Positions 24,825-32,995 of a stretch of 64,000 nt of DNA are shown piece by piece. A program made the position numbers and the translations under genes. The notes below the pieces were generated by a model. That model was not told the origin of the DNA, made no database searches, and saw only the letters and a program-made list of their open reading frames with translations. The DNA comes from JAGPUQ01 sp036961295 (GTDB lineage Bacteria; Pseudomonadota; Gammaproteobacteria; Pseudomonadales; Porticoccaceae), in NCBI GenBank assembly GCA_036961295.1, contig JBALVX010000002.1, positions 620,001 through 684,000 of the forward strand. The letters run 5' to 3'. Numbering within the stretch: position 1 is the stretch's first letter; each line of letters starts with the position of its first letter.

Positions 24825-26084
24825 TTACTTTCTTTTCATAGCATCAAAGAATTCGAGATTATTTTTAAAGCCTTTCAGTTTGTCGATCAAAAATTCCAGT
24901 GCGTTCAAATCTTCCATATCGTGCAGCAGTTTGCGCAATATCCATACGCGCTGCAAATCACTTTCTTTCATTAATAGATCTTCGCGGCGGGTGCCGGAGC
25001 GACGAATGTTAATGGCGGGATAGACGCGTTTTTCGGCGATTTTTCGATCCAGGTGCAATTCCATATTGCCGGTGCCTTTAAATTCTTCGTAGATCACCTC
25101 ATCCATTTTTGAACCGGTATCTACCAGGGCTGTGGCGATAATCGTTAAGCTGCCACCCTGTTCGATATTACGGGCCGCACCAAAAAAACGCTTGGGCTTT
25201 TCCAGGGCGTGGGCATCAACACCACCGGTCAATACCTTGCCGGATGATGGGATCACTGTGTTGTAGGCTCGTGCCAGGCGAGTGACGGAGTCGAGTAAAA
25301 TCACTACGTCTTTTTTGTGCTCTACCAGTCGTTTGGCTTTTTCGATCACCATCTCGGCGACTTGAACATGGCGAGCGGGTGGCTCGTCAAAGGTTGATGC
25401 CACGACTTCGCCGCGCACGGTGCGCTGCATTTCGGTCACTTCTTCAGGACGTTCGTCGATGAGCAGCACAATCATATGGGCTTCTGGATTGTTGCGCGTA
25501 ATAGACTGCGCAATATGCTGCATCATAATGGTCTTGCCCGCTTTTGGCGGGGCCACGATCAATCCTCGTTGACCTTTGCCGATGGGGGCAATAAGGTCGA
25601 TGATGCGCGCGGTTAAATCTTCAGAGCTGCCGTTGCCAGTCTCCAGTACCATGCGATCATCGGGGAACAGCGGTGTCAGGTTTTCAAATAATATTTTGTT
25701 TTTAGCGTTTTCGGGTTTGTCGAAATTGATTTGATCGACCTTGAGCAGGGCAAAATAGCGTTCGCCTTCTTTTGGGGGCCGAATTTTTCCGGAAATACTA
25801 TCGCCAGTGCGTAAGTTAAAGCGTCGAATTTGACTGGGAGAGACGTAAATGTCATCCGGTCCGGCTAAATAGGAGGCATCGGAGGAACGCAAAAAGCCAA
25901 AGCCATCGGGTAAAATTTCCAGTACTCCATCGCCATAAATATCTTCGCCACTTTTGGCGTGACGCTTAAGGATGGTGAAAATAATATCTTGTTTGCGAGA
26001 CCGGGCCAGATTTTCCAGGCCGATTTCGGTGCCGATGGTGAGTAAGTCATCAATGGGTTTGGTTTTTAGGTCAGTCAGATTCAT
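24825..26084 (-). CDS. rho: transcription termination factor Rho
   Basis: Hexameric RNA helicase that terminates transcription. Starting at ATG 26084 (MNLTDLKTKPIDDLL) gives 419 residues, exactly the E. coli length; a TTG three codons upstream is rejected. Order: Rho_N helical domain, RNA-binding cold-shock-like domain (DGFGFLRSSDASYLAGPDDIYVS), Walker A in VAPPKAGKT (about 178-186), Walker B VVILLDSVTRLARAYN, Q-loop and R-loop (GGVDAHALEKPKRFFGAARNIEQGGSLTI). Gene order trxA-rho is common in gammaproteobacteria. The 466-base leader upstream would suit autogenous control, but I see no decisive element. Confidence 0.97.
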   Translation of the reverse strand: MNLTDLKTKPIDDLLTIGTEIGLENLARSRKQDIIFTILKRHAKSGEDIYGDGVLEILPDGFGFLRSSDASYLAGPDDIYVSPSQIRRFNLRTGDSISGKIRPPKEGERYFALLKVDQINFDKPENAKNKILFENLTPLFPDDRMVLETGNGSSEDLTARIIDLIAPIGKGQRGLIVAPPKAGKTIMMQHIAQSITRNNPEAHMIVLLIDERPEEVTEMQRTVRGEVVASTFDEPPARHVQVAEMVIEKAKRLVEHKKDVVILLDSVTRLARAYNTVIPSSGKVLTGGVDAHALEKPKRFFGAARNIEQGGSLTIIATALVDTGSKMDEVIYEEFKGTGNMELHLDRKIAEKRVYPAINIRRSGTRREDLLMKESDLQRVWILRKLLHDMEDLNALEFLIDKLKGFKNNLEFFDAMKRK

Positions 26085-26550
26085 AGAGTTCAATTGGTTT
26101 AAGTTGGTAAAGGGAAGGATTTGAGGAACAAGCCCTCGGTGGTTTACATGGTATGGTTTGAAGTTGTTTTGAATTAAAGAAATTTTTAGCTAATCAGGAC
26201 TATTTTAATCGGAGCGTTTAGGCGGCCGAAATTTTTTAATGGAACTGTTTTTAATATTGCTGTTTTAATATAGGTTTATTAGCTATCGCTCTGCACGTAT
26301 AAAGTCTGTAACTACTCTATGCCTGGTGGCGGATTTTTTATAGCCATGGTGAATTGGTTATTACCATAGCGCTTGCCCATAATTCCTGCCCGTGATTAGA
26401 GAAGGTAGGAGCTTGAATCCGCAACGTAGTTTGATTGTAGCTTGGCAGAATAAGGCCAAAATTGAGACAGGATGGTGCAAATAATGGGGCTAGTATACCC
26501 CCTGACAAGCAGATGGCAAGGGGTATTTTCAGGTCAGTTTCATTGAGTTT
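26085..26550 (-). other. long rho leader region without a gene
   Basis: 466 bases between trxA and rho, both on the minus strand. I see no ORF with coding character. Bases 26488-26521 hold an inverted repeat, ACCCC/GGGGT, near the trxA end but without a clear T run. The region is AT-rich between 26150 and 26350. It is likely the rho promoter and untranslated leader; in E. coli the rho leader carries autoregulation. I could not place a convincing promoter. Confidence 0.4.
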
Positions 26551-26877
26551 TTACAGGGCGGCGTCGATAAATTCGGCCAGCTGAGCTTTTGCCAGCGCAC
26601 CAACGCGGGTATCGTGCAGGGCGCCGTTCTTAAATATGGCCAGGGTAGGAATACCGCGAACGTTGAACTTAGCGGCCGAATCCCGGTTGGAATCTACGTC
26701 CAGCTTACAGATTTTGAGGCGGCCTTCGTAATCGTCGGCGAGCTCGTCGAGGATGGGGGCAATCATTTTGCAGGGGCCACACCACTCTGCCCAAAAATCG
26801 ACCAGCACGGGCAGGTCGGAGTTGATCACGTCGTTGTCAAAGTCAGCATCGCTGGTGTGTACGAGTTTGTCGCCCAT
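26551..26877 (-). CDS. trxA: thioredoxin
   Basis: Thioredoxin 1 of 108 residues (E. coli 109), a cytoplasmic disulfide reductase. Redox motif WAEWCGPCKM (C33, C36), FNVRGIPTLAIFKNG with the cis-proline, and terminal LAEFIDAAL. The ATG at 26877 has GGAGAA upstream; a TTG four codons earlier is rejected. It is upstream of rho on the same strand. Confidence 0.97.
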   Translation of the reverse strand: MGDKLVHTSDADFDNDVINSDLPVLVDFWAEWCGPCKMIAPILDELADDYEGRLKICKLDVDSNRDSAAKFNVRGIPTLAIFKNGALHDTRVGALAKAQLAEFIDAAL

Positions 26878-27256
26878 AAGTTTCTCCAAAGCGGGTTTTC
26901 TAAAATAAGGATGGTCAGAGTGTGTGAGTTGTCACTTGCCCGGAATGATAGCACCTGCTTGGGCAGGCGACCATATCCTGAGATTGATTGGAGCGGGCTA
27001 GTTTCTGGGTTAGTTAAAACACTGAGCTGCCCTAAATATTGATTCGTCCCTAATAATGCTAATCTGGGGGATAAATACACGGGCGGCGGATAGTTTGTCC
27101 TCAAACGCTTGTCGTAATCAAGGCGCTAAGAGCCTGAAGCTGATTCGTGACAAGTTGCGAGCAAGACAGTGGGTAATGAAGGCAGTCAATGAAGGTAAGT
27201 AGATAAGTAGATAAGTAGATAAGTAAGAATAAAGGCTAGTTAACGAGGGCGGCACG
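26878..27256. other. 379-base divergent intergenic region with hairpin and octamer repeat
   Basis: Region between trxA (minus) and the TVP38 fusion gene (plus). It holds an imperfect hairpin at 27108-27154 (CTTGTC/GACAAG, ATCA/TGAT and GGC/GCC stacked) and an octamer repeat at 27196-27225. A small hairpin CCTGC/GCAGG lies at 26954-26967. No coding ORF is convincing, and I could not place a clear promoter for either gene. Confidence 0.4.
27196..27225 (+). repeat. 8-bp tandem repeat TAAGTAGA, 3.75 units
   Basis: Exact units at 27196-27203, 27204-27211 and 27212-27219, then TAAGTA. The copies are perfect, so this array may vary in unit number. It lies about 30 bases upstream of the possible ATT start codon and 20 before the SD of the next gene. 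Confidence 0.85.
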
Positions 27257-29398
27257 ATTAACAAAAAAACTGTTTTATTGGTGGTTCTGGTCTGCGTAGT
27301 GGCGGCTTTTTTCTGGTTTGATCTGGGCGAGGTGATTAGCGTTAGCTTGTTCCGCGAGCGCTTTGCCAGTCATCCGGTGGCCACGGCATTGATTTTCTTT
27401 GTGGTGTACATAACGGCCACGGCTTTCTCCCTGCCTACCGGCGCCGTGTTGACCATCATCGGTGGGATGACCTTTGGTTTGGTTATTGGCACGGGCTTAG
27501 TTTCCTTTGCCAGCACCATCGGCGCGACACTGGCGTTTCTGTTTTCCCGTTTTATATTAAAAGACTGGGTGCAACAAAAGTTGGGTGCTTATTTGCAGCC
27601 TATTAATCGAGGTATGGCAAAAGACGGCGCATTTTATTTGTTTACCTTGCGACTGATCCCGGTATTCCCCTTTTGGGTGATCAATTTATTAACGGGTTTG
27701 ACGCCTATTCGCACCTGGACCTATTACTGGGTGAGCCAGCTGGCCATGTTTCCCGCCACGGTGGTGTATGTCTACGCCGGGGCGGAGTTGGGTGAGGTCG
27801 AGGAATTTTCGACAGCGGCAATATTGCAACCGGGTTTGATTTTCGCCCTGGTGATACTGGCCATGTTCCCTTTTATCGCACGGGGCATCGTGGCGGCGAT
27901 CAATCGGCAACGGGTCTATCGGGGGCACCAACGCCCAAAGCAATTTGACACCAATGTGCTGGTGATTGGTGCGGGTAGCGCTGGCCTGGTATCCGCCTAT
28001 ATTGCCGCGGCGGTGAAGGCTCACGTTACCCTGGTGGAAAAACACCGCATGGGTGGTGACTGCCTCAACACAGGCTGCGTGCCCAGTAAAACCCTGATTC
28101 GTGCGGCTAATAGGGTGTACGACATTCACCAGGCGGATCAACTGGGTATAAACACGGGCCCTGTGGAGGTGGACTTCCCCAAAGTGATGGCTCGCGTACG
28201 AGAGGTGATCAGCGAAATTGAGCCTAACGATTCCGTCGAACGCTACGGTAGCCTTGGGGTCACTTGCGTGGCAGGTACGGCAAACATTGTGTCTCCTTGG
28301 GAAGTTGAGGTGGATGGACGGCGCGTAGCGGCCAGAAGCCTGATTATCGCCACCGGTGCGAGCCCTGCAGTGCCGAATATTCCTGGATTAGAGGACATTG
28401 ACTACCTAACTTCGGATACGGTTTGGCAATTGGATACTTTACCGAAGAATCTGCTGGTGATCGGCACCGGGCCGATTGGTTGCGAGTTAGCTCAGGCTTT
28501 CCAGCGCCTCGGCAGCAAGGTAACACTGGCTGGTCGCGCGCCCTGCCTGCTACCGAGAGAAGACGAGGAGGTGTCAGACTATATGATGCAAACTTTTGCT
28601 CGTGAAGGTCTGCGTGTTCTATGCGGACACAATCTTCAGAGCTTTGAGCAGGAGCTTGCCAGTAACTCTCTACCTGTAAATACGGCGGTGTTTGAGTCGG
28701 TGGGTCAGCAACAGCGAATACCCTTTGATCGGGTTTTGCTGGCGCTTGGGCGTAAACCCAATACCCAGGGCTTTGGGCTTGAAGACCTGGGCATTGCTGT
28801 GGCGGATAATGGCACCATCGAAGTGGATGAATATTTACGTACCAAATACCCTAATATCTACGCCTGCGGTGATGTAGTCGGGCCTTATCAGTTCACTCAT
28901 GCCGCTGCCCATCAGGCCTGGTATGCGGCGGTTAACGCTTTGTTTGGACGCTTTAAAAAGTTCAAAGTCGATTATTCGGTGATTCCCTGGGCAACGTTTA
29001 CGGCCCCGGAAGTTGCACGTGTCGGTTTAAATGAACAGCAAGCGCGGGCGCAGGGCGTGGAATACGAAATCACGCGCTACGATCTGAGTGATCTGGATCG
29101 CGCACTTACGGATAATGTAGCTAGTGGTTTTGTAAAGGTGCTAACCGTGCCGGGTAAGGATAAAATACTGGGCGCGACTATTGTTGGCCACCACGGCAGC
29201 GAATTACTCAGCGAATTTATCACCGCCATGAAACGTAATTTGGGGCTCAATAAAATTTTGGGCACCATACATATTTATCCGACCATGAGCGAAGCCAATA
29301 AATATGTGGCGGGCAACTGGAAACGGGAACACACGCCGGAAAAATTGCTAAGTTGGGTGGAGAAATACCACCGCTGGATGAGAAACCAGAAGACGTAA
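27257..29398 (+). CDS. TVP38/TMEM64 membrane domain fused to FAD-dependent disulfide reductase
   Basis: Fusion of about 706-713 residues. Numbering from TTG 27278: residues 1-205 are a TVP38/TMEM64 (DedA-like) membrane domain with GGMTFGLVIGTGL and RLIPVFPFWVINLLTG; 225-706 are a dihydrolipoamide-dehydrogenase/MerA-like flavoprotein. That half has GAGSAGL, the redox pair GGDCLNTGCVPSK (C262, C267), NAD motif GTGPIGCELA, YACGDVVGPYQFTHAA, and IHIYPTMSEANKYVAG. It lacks the C-terminal Cys pair of mercuric reductase, so mercury reduction is unlikely. There is no ATG at the N-terminus. GAGGG at 27245-27249 is ideally spaced for ATT at 27257, with TTG 27278 or GTG 27281 as alternatives. Next comes an ArsM-like gene. 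Confidence 0.85.
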   Translation: MNKKTVLLVVLVCVVAAFFWFDLGEVISVSLFRERFASHPVATALIFFVVYITATAFSLPTGAVLTIIGGMTFGLVIGTGLVSFASTIGATLAFLFSRFILKDWVQQKLGAYLQPINRGMAKDGAFYLFTLRLIPVFPFWVINLLTGLTPIRTWTYYWVSQLAMFPATVVYVYAGAELGEVEEFSTAAILQPGLIFALVILAMFPFIARGIVAAINRQRVYRGHQRPKQFDTNVLVIGAGSAGLVSAYIAAAVKAHVTLVEKHRMGGDCLNTGCVPSKTLIRAANRVYDIHQADQLGINTGPVEVDFPKVMARVREVISEIEPNDSVERYGSLGVTCVAGTANIVSPWEVEVDGRRVAARSLIIATGASPAVPNIPGLEDIDYLTSDTVWQLDTLPKNLLVIGTGPIGCELAQAFQRLGSKVTLAGRAPCLLPREDEEVSDYMMQTFAREGLRVLCGHNLQSFEQELASNSLPVNTAVFESVGQQQRIPFDRVLLALGRKPNTQGFGLEDLGIAVADNGTIEVDEYLRTKYPNIYACGDVVGPYQFTHAAAHQAWYAAVNALFGRFKKFKVDYSVIPWATFTAPEVARVGLNEQQARAQGVEYEITRYDLSDLDRALTDNVASGFVKVLTVPGKDKILGATIVGHHGSELLSEFITAMKRNLGLNKILGTIHIYPTMSEANKYVAGNWKREHTPEKLLSWVEKYHRWMRNQKT

Positions 29399-29447
29399 GT
29401 CATAAGGCGCAAGACATAAGACATAAGTCATAAGACATAAGGTATGA
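29392..29447 (+). repeat. 7-bp degenerate tandem repeat over a stop codon, eight units
   Basis: Heptamers in unbroken phase: GACGTAA, GTCATAA, GGCGCAA, GACATAA, GACATAA, GTCATAA, GACATAA, GGTATGA. The first unit (29392-29398) is the last codons and stop of the flavoprotein fusion gene. The last unit merges into the GAGGAA ribosome site of the methyltransferase gene. Confidence 0.85.
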
Positions 29448-29457
29448 GGAACAGTAA

Positions 29458-30573
29458 ATGAGTATTTATAGTGATGTGAGTGAGCGTTACGCCAAAGGCG
29501 CGCAGGCTCGAGAAGAGTCTTTGTGCTGCCCGGTAGACTACGACCAGTCGTTGCTGGCAATGCTACCGCAGGAAATTATTGAAAAAGACTACGGCTGTGG
29601 TGATCCCTCCCGCTATGTGCGTAGCGGCGACACCGTTCTCGATCTGGGCAGTGGCGGCGGAAAAATTTGTTATATGGCAGCGCAGCTGGTTGGTGATACC
29701 GGCCAGGTGATTGGCGTCGATATGACCGACGATATGCTGGCCCTGGCGCGAAAATATCAGGGTGAAATGGCCGAGAAATTAGGCGGTGATCGGGTAGCGT
29801 TTAAAAAAGGTTATATTCAAAATTTGGCATTGGACGTTAATAAAGTGAATCACTTTTTAAGCGAGCATCCCATCAACGATGCTAATGTATTAAGCGAGTT
29901 TGAAAGCTGGAAAACGAAACAGTGTGTAGAAGCGCCGTTAATCGAAACCGGCAGCGTTGATTTGGTTATTTCTAACTGTGTACTTAACCTGGTTGCCGAG
30001 CAAGATCGCAAACAAATGATTGCTGAAATATTCCGGGTATTAAAACCGGGTGGCCGCGTGGCTATTTCAGATATTGTCGCCGATGAATACGTGCCAGAAC
30101 ATTTAAAAAATGACGTTACCTTATGGAGCGGGTGTATTTCTGGTGCCTTCCACGAAAAAGATTTTTTACAGGCGTTTACCGATGCCGGATTTGTTGGCTC
30201 CAGTTACGACAAATGGGACGCCGCGCCATGGCAAGTGGTCGAGGGTATTGAGTTCCGCTCCGTCACGCTAACGGCGGTAAAGCCGAGTAAGGCGGATCTT
30301 TATGATGGTGGCCATGGTGTACTGTACAAAGGCCCCTACGCCAAAGTTTACGATGACCTGGGCAACATCTATCTGCGCGGCGAGCGCATGGCGGTATCTA
30401 AACGCACCTACGACCTGCTTATGGCTCAGCCCTACGAGGGAGGCTTTATCGGCATCGAACCTTCTGAGCAAGTTAATCACGGTGGTTTTTGTAAGCCCCA
30501 GGGTGCACTAAGGCCCGCCGCGGAAACCAAAGGCGGCAAGCAGGCGGGTGGAGAGGACAGTGCTTGCTGCTAA
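29458..30573 (+). CDS. ArsM-like SAM-dependent methyltransferase
   Basis: 371-residue methyltransferase. SAM motif VLDLGSGGGKICY (60-72), GVDMTDDML, ISNCVLNLV, RVLKPGGRVAISDI. Its cysteines follow the pattern of arsenite methyltransferases: C23/C24 (SLCCPVDYD), C71, C174 (ISNC) and C226 (WSGC). The last three sit at nearly the same positions as in characterised ArsM enzymes, so trivalent arsenic is the likely substrate. The C-terminus has an added cysteine-bearing tail (GGFCKPQG...DSACC). There is no arsR, arsB or arsC nearby, so an alternative soft metalloid such as selenium or tellurium is possible. GAGGAA ribosome site. The GST gene overlaps its 3' end. Confidence 0.78.
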   Translation: MSIYSDVSERYAKGAQAREESLCCPVDYDQSLLAMLPQEIIEKDYGCGDPSRYVRSGDTVLDLGSGGGKICYMAAQLVGDTGQVIGVDMTDDMLALARKYQGEMAEKLGGDRVAFKKGYIQNLALDVNKVNHFLSEHPINDANVLSEFESWKTKQCVEAPLIETGSVDLVISNCVLNLVAEQDRKQMIAEIFRVLKPGGRVAISDIVADEYVPEHLKNDVTLWSGCISGAFHEKDFLQAFTDAGFVGSSYDKWDAAPWQVVEGIEFRSVTLTAVKPSKADLYDGGHGVLYKGPYAKVYDDLGNIYLRGERMAVSKRTYDLLMAQPYEGGFIGIEPSEQVNHGGFCKPQGALRPAAETKGGKQAGGEDSACC

Positions 30574-31231
30574 CTTGATTGGTAACGAAGTAGATTTAGC
30601 GTCCCTGCCTTTACTGTACACTTTTCGGCGCTGTCCCTATGCCATGCGTGCTCGTATGGCGCTGTATCAGGCGCATGTACAAGTTAAAATTTCCGAAGTC
30701 GATTTAAAACAAAAACCCGAGGCAATGTTAAAAATTTCTCCGAAGGGTTTAGTCCCGGTGTTACAGCTCAAAGATGGTCGAGTGATTGATGAAAGCCTGG
30801 ATATAATGCGCTGGGCGTTAAAGAAAAACGATCCCGGCAATTGGCTGTTAAAAAAAGATGCGACGGCAGATGCGTTGATTGCTGAAAACGACGGTGCTTT
30901 TAAGCAGGCGCTTGATAGCTACAAATATCCCCAGCGTTTTGCCGATGAAAACGAATCTGATTTACGTGGCTCTTGTGACAAGGCACGGGATCAAGGTCTT
31001 CAGTTTATCGAAAAATTAAATCGTACGCTGGAAGGAAATACTTATTTGTCAGGTGCCGAGCTAAGTTTTTCAGACATCGCTATTTTTCCTTTTATTCGGC
31101 AGTTCGCTAACGTTGATATTACGTGGTTCCACAGTTTACCGATCGAGCCCTTACAGGCCTGGCTCGATCAATTGGTGGAAAGTGTTGAGTTCAAATGGGT
31201 TATGCAGAAAGACAGAGCGCTGCTTTTATAA
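30560..31231 (+). CDS. glutathione S-transferase family protein
   Basis: Thioredoxin-fold N-terminal domain (LYTFRRCPYAMRARMALYQAHV, with a CPYA motif that could act as a thiol-transferase site; SPKGLVPVLQLKDGRVIDESLDIMRW glutathione-binding block) and an all-helical C-terminal domain (LSFSDIAIFPFIRQF). About 224 residues, normal for the family. The GTG at 30560 has GGAG upstream and lies inside the last codons of the methyltransferase gene; a GTG at 30548 is also possible. The overlap suggests translational coupling. A glutathione-linked reductase beside an ArsM-like enzyme and a disulfide reductase fits metalloid or thiol stress chemistry. Confidence 0.8.
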   Translation: MLAANLIGNEVDLASLPLLYTFRRCPYAMRARMALYQAHVQVKISEVDLKQKPEAMLKISPKGLVPVLQLKDGRVIDESLDIMRWALKKNDPGNWLLKKDATADALIAENDGAFKQALDSYKYPQRFADENESDLRGSCDKARDQGLQFIEKLNRTLEGNTYLSGAELSFSDIAIFPFIRQFANVDITWFHSLPIEPLQAWLDQLVESVEFKWVMQKDRALLL

Positions 31232-32229
31232 TGAGTGAGCATTCAACATCAAGCCCAATTTCAACTGAAACATTAGCGGCACTTCATCAACACCTGCCGA
31301 GCTTAAATTTCGATCCAGATACTGACGCTACTAGTGAGCAACTTTCCGTAGCGCAGGAATATTTACGTTACTATAATTTACGTCCTGAAGATGTCCTTCC
31401 CCAGGTGCAACACTATCTGGGCACAACAAATGTGAGCATGGCTAGTGGCGAACACTTTACGGTTGTCTGTCATTACTGGCTACACCCGGAAGCTAAAGAT
31501 ACTACTTTTGTAGTGCATGGCTACTTTGATCACGTGGGTCTATATGGGCATCTGATTAAAGATTTACTGGAGCGCGGCTCCAATGTGGTGACCTTCGATT
31601 TGCCGGGTCACGGTATTTCTAGTGGCGAGCGTGCGACGATTGCCAGTTTTGATCACTACGTAGAAGTGCTCGATGCTATTTGTCAGATGGCCAAAACCCA
31701 TTTCCCCAAACCCTGGCGCGCTATTGGTCAAAGCACCGGTGGTTCGATTGTGCTGAAACATATACTCGAAGCAGGCTCGAGAGGGCAGTCATCTGTTTTT
31801 GATCAAGCAATCCTGCTGGCGCCGCTAGTTCGTCCGCGGTTCTGGAGATTTAACGGTTGGGTGTATTTGCTCACACGCCGATTTTTGCAACGCATAGATC
31901 GCGTTTTTGTGCCCAACTCAGGAGATCGGGATTTTGTCGAATTTATTAAAGCCAAAGACCCCTTGCAGGCTCGACACTTATCGCTAGAGTGGATTGGTGC
32001 TATGAAACGATGGATTGCGAGATTTATCGAGTTGCCTGCCAGCGATTTCCCGATAACGATTATCCAGGGTGACCGAGACGCAACGGTCGACTGGAAAGGT
32101 AATTTGGATCTATTACGCGACAAGTTTCCAAATAGTCGTGTGCATATGTTGTCGGGTGCACAGCATCATCTGGTGAATGAAACGCAAAAGATCAGGGAAA
32201 AAATATTTGCAGTGATAGCGCGGTATTAG
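31231..32229 (+). CDS. alpha/beta hydrolase (lysophospholipase-like)
   Basis: 332 residues from ATG 31231, which overlaps the GST stop codon (TAATG). The oxyanion/lid start FVVHGYFDHVGLYG, DLPGHGISSGERATI, nucleophile elbow GQSTG (S168), acid in IQGDRDATVDW and His in GAQHHLVNE make a complete Ser/Asp/His triad. Similar to monoacylglycerol lipase/lysophospholipase proteins (Hydrolase_4). The N-terminal 60 residues are less conserved. It is coupled to the GST gene but its role in that group is unclear. Confidence 0.83.
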   Translation: MSEHSTSSPISTETLAALHQHLPSLNFDPDTDATSEQLSVAQEYLRYYNLRPEDVLPQVQHYLGTTNVSMASGEHFTVVCHYWLHPEAKDTTFVVHGYFDHVGLYGHLIKDLLERGSNVVTFDLPGHGISSGERATIASFDHYVEVLDAICQMAKTHFPKPWRAIGQSTGGSIVLKHILEAGSRGQSSVFDQAILLAPLVRPRFWRFNGWVYLLTRRFLQRIDRVFVPNSGDRDFVEFIKAKDPLQARHLSLEWIGAMKRWIARFIELPASDFPITIIQGDRDATVDWKGNLDLLRDKFPNSRVHMLSGAQHHLVNETQKIREKIFAVIARY

Positions 32230-32243
32230 AGGAAAAAAAAGCA

Positions 32244-32915
32244 ATGGAAAACTACCGGCATCAGTTTATGGATTACAGCCCCTGTAACTTGCCCGTAGGT
32301 AAAGCCGTATGTGTGGGGCTGAATTATGCGGCCCACGCGGCGGAAATGAGTAGTCAGCAAACGGCGGACCCTCTGCTGTTTATAAAACCCAGTACCGCAT
32401 TGGTGCCGCTGGCGGGCGGAATAAAAATTCCCACCGAGCTTGGCGATTGTCATTTTGAAACTGAAATGACAATTTTAATTGGCGAGCGTCTAAGCGGCTG
32501 TAACCAGGCCCAGGCGCAGAAAGCCATTGTTGGTATCGGTTTGGCGCTCGATCTTACCTTGCGTAGTTTGCAAACCGAATTAAAAACCAGCGGCCAGCCC
32601 TGGGAAAAATCGAAAGCCTGGGATGGCGCTTGCCCGCTGACATCTTTTCTTAAACCAGAAAAAATCGCTGATCTTCAAAATCAGCGTATTTGTCTTTATC
32701 AAAATGAACAGCTTCGACAGGACGGCAATACTGCGCAGATGCTAACGCCGGTGTTGCCGTTGATTGTTTATATCAGCCGATTTTTCACTTTGGAGCCCGG
32801 CGATGTAGTGCTTACCGGAACCCCGGAAGGCGTTGGCCCGCTAGCATTGGGAGATCAGTTGCGAGTAGAGCTGGGAGAGGTGTTGGTTGAGACTGCGAGC
32901 GTAGTGGGACGTTAG
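32244..32915 (+). CDS. fumarylacetoacetate hydrolase family protein (acylpyruvase-like)
   Basis: 223 residues, the short YcgM/FAHD1 size. Substrate/metal features: VGLNYAAHAAEM (H31), FIKPSTALV, HFETEMTILIG (metal ligands E72 and E74), ALDLTLRSLQ (D103), and VLTGTPEGVGPL near the C-terminus. Such enzymes cleave acylpyruvates or decarboxylate oxaloacetate, needing Mg or Mn. Ribosome site GAGGAAAA. Last gene of the plus-strand group; its stop codon lies inside a 10-11 bp degenerate repeat. Confidence 0.87.
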   Translation: MENYRHQFMDYSPCNLPVGKAVCVGLNYAAHAAEMSSQQTADPLLFIKPSTALVPLAGGIKIPTELGDCHFETEMTILIGERLSGCNQAQAQKAIVGIGLALDLTLRSLQTELKTSGQPWEKSKAWDGACPLTSFLKPEKIADLQNQRICLYQNEQLRQDGNTAQMLTPVLPLIVYISRFFTLEPGDVVLTGTPEGVGPLALGDQLRVELGEVLVETASVVGR

Positions 32916-32940
32916 TGGGGCGTTAGCAGGCGTTAATGAT
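32901..32940 (+). repeat. 10-11 bp degenerate tandem repeat over a stop codon
   Basis: Four units: GTAGTGGGAC, GTTAGTGGGGC, GTTAGCAGGC, GTTAATGAT. The second unit carries the TAG stop (32913-32915) of the FAH-family gene, and later units copy it downstream. Confidence 0.6.
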
Positions 32941-32995
32941 GTTGAATTTTGCTTAACTATAAATCGATTCTCACCGCCCCACTGCCCCGGGACTT

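Noticed and set aside
27257..29398. Mercuric reductase
   Set aside because: The redox motif and fold match the superfamily, but there is no heavy-metal domain, no C-terminal Cys pair and no mer genes; the N-terminus is a TVP38 membrane domain.
27196..29447. CRISPR-like arrays at the octamer and heptamer repeats
   Set aside because: Units are 7-8 bp without spacers and no cas genes are present; they are simple tandem repeats.
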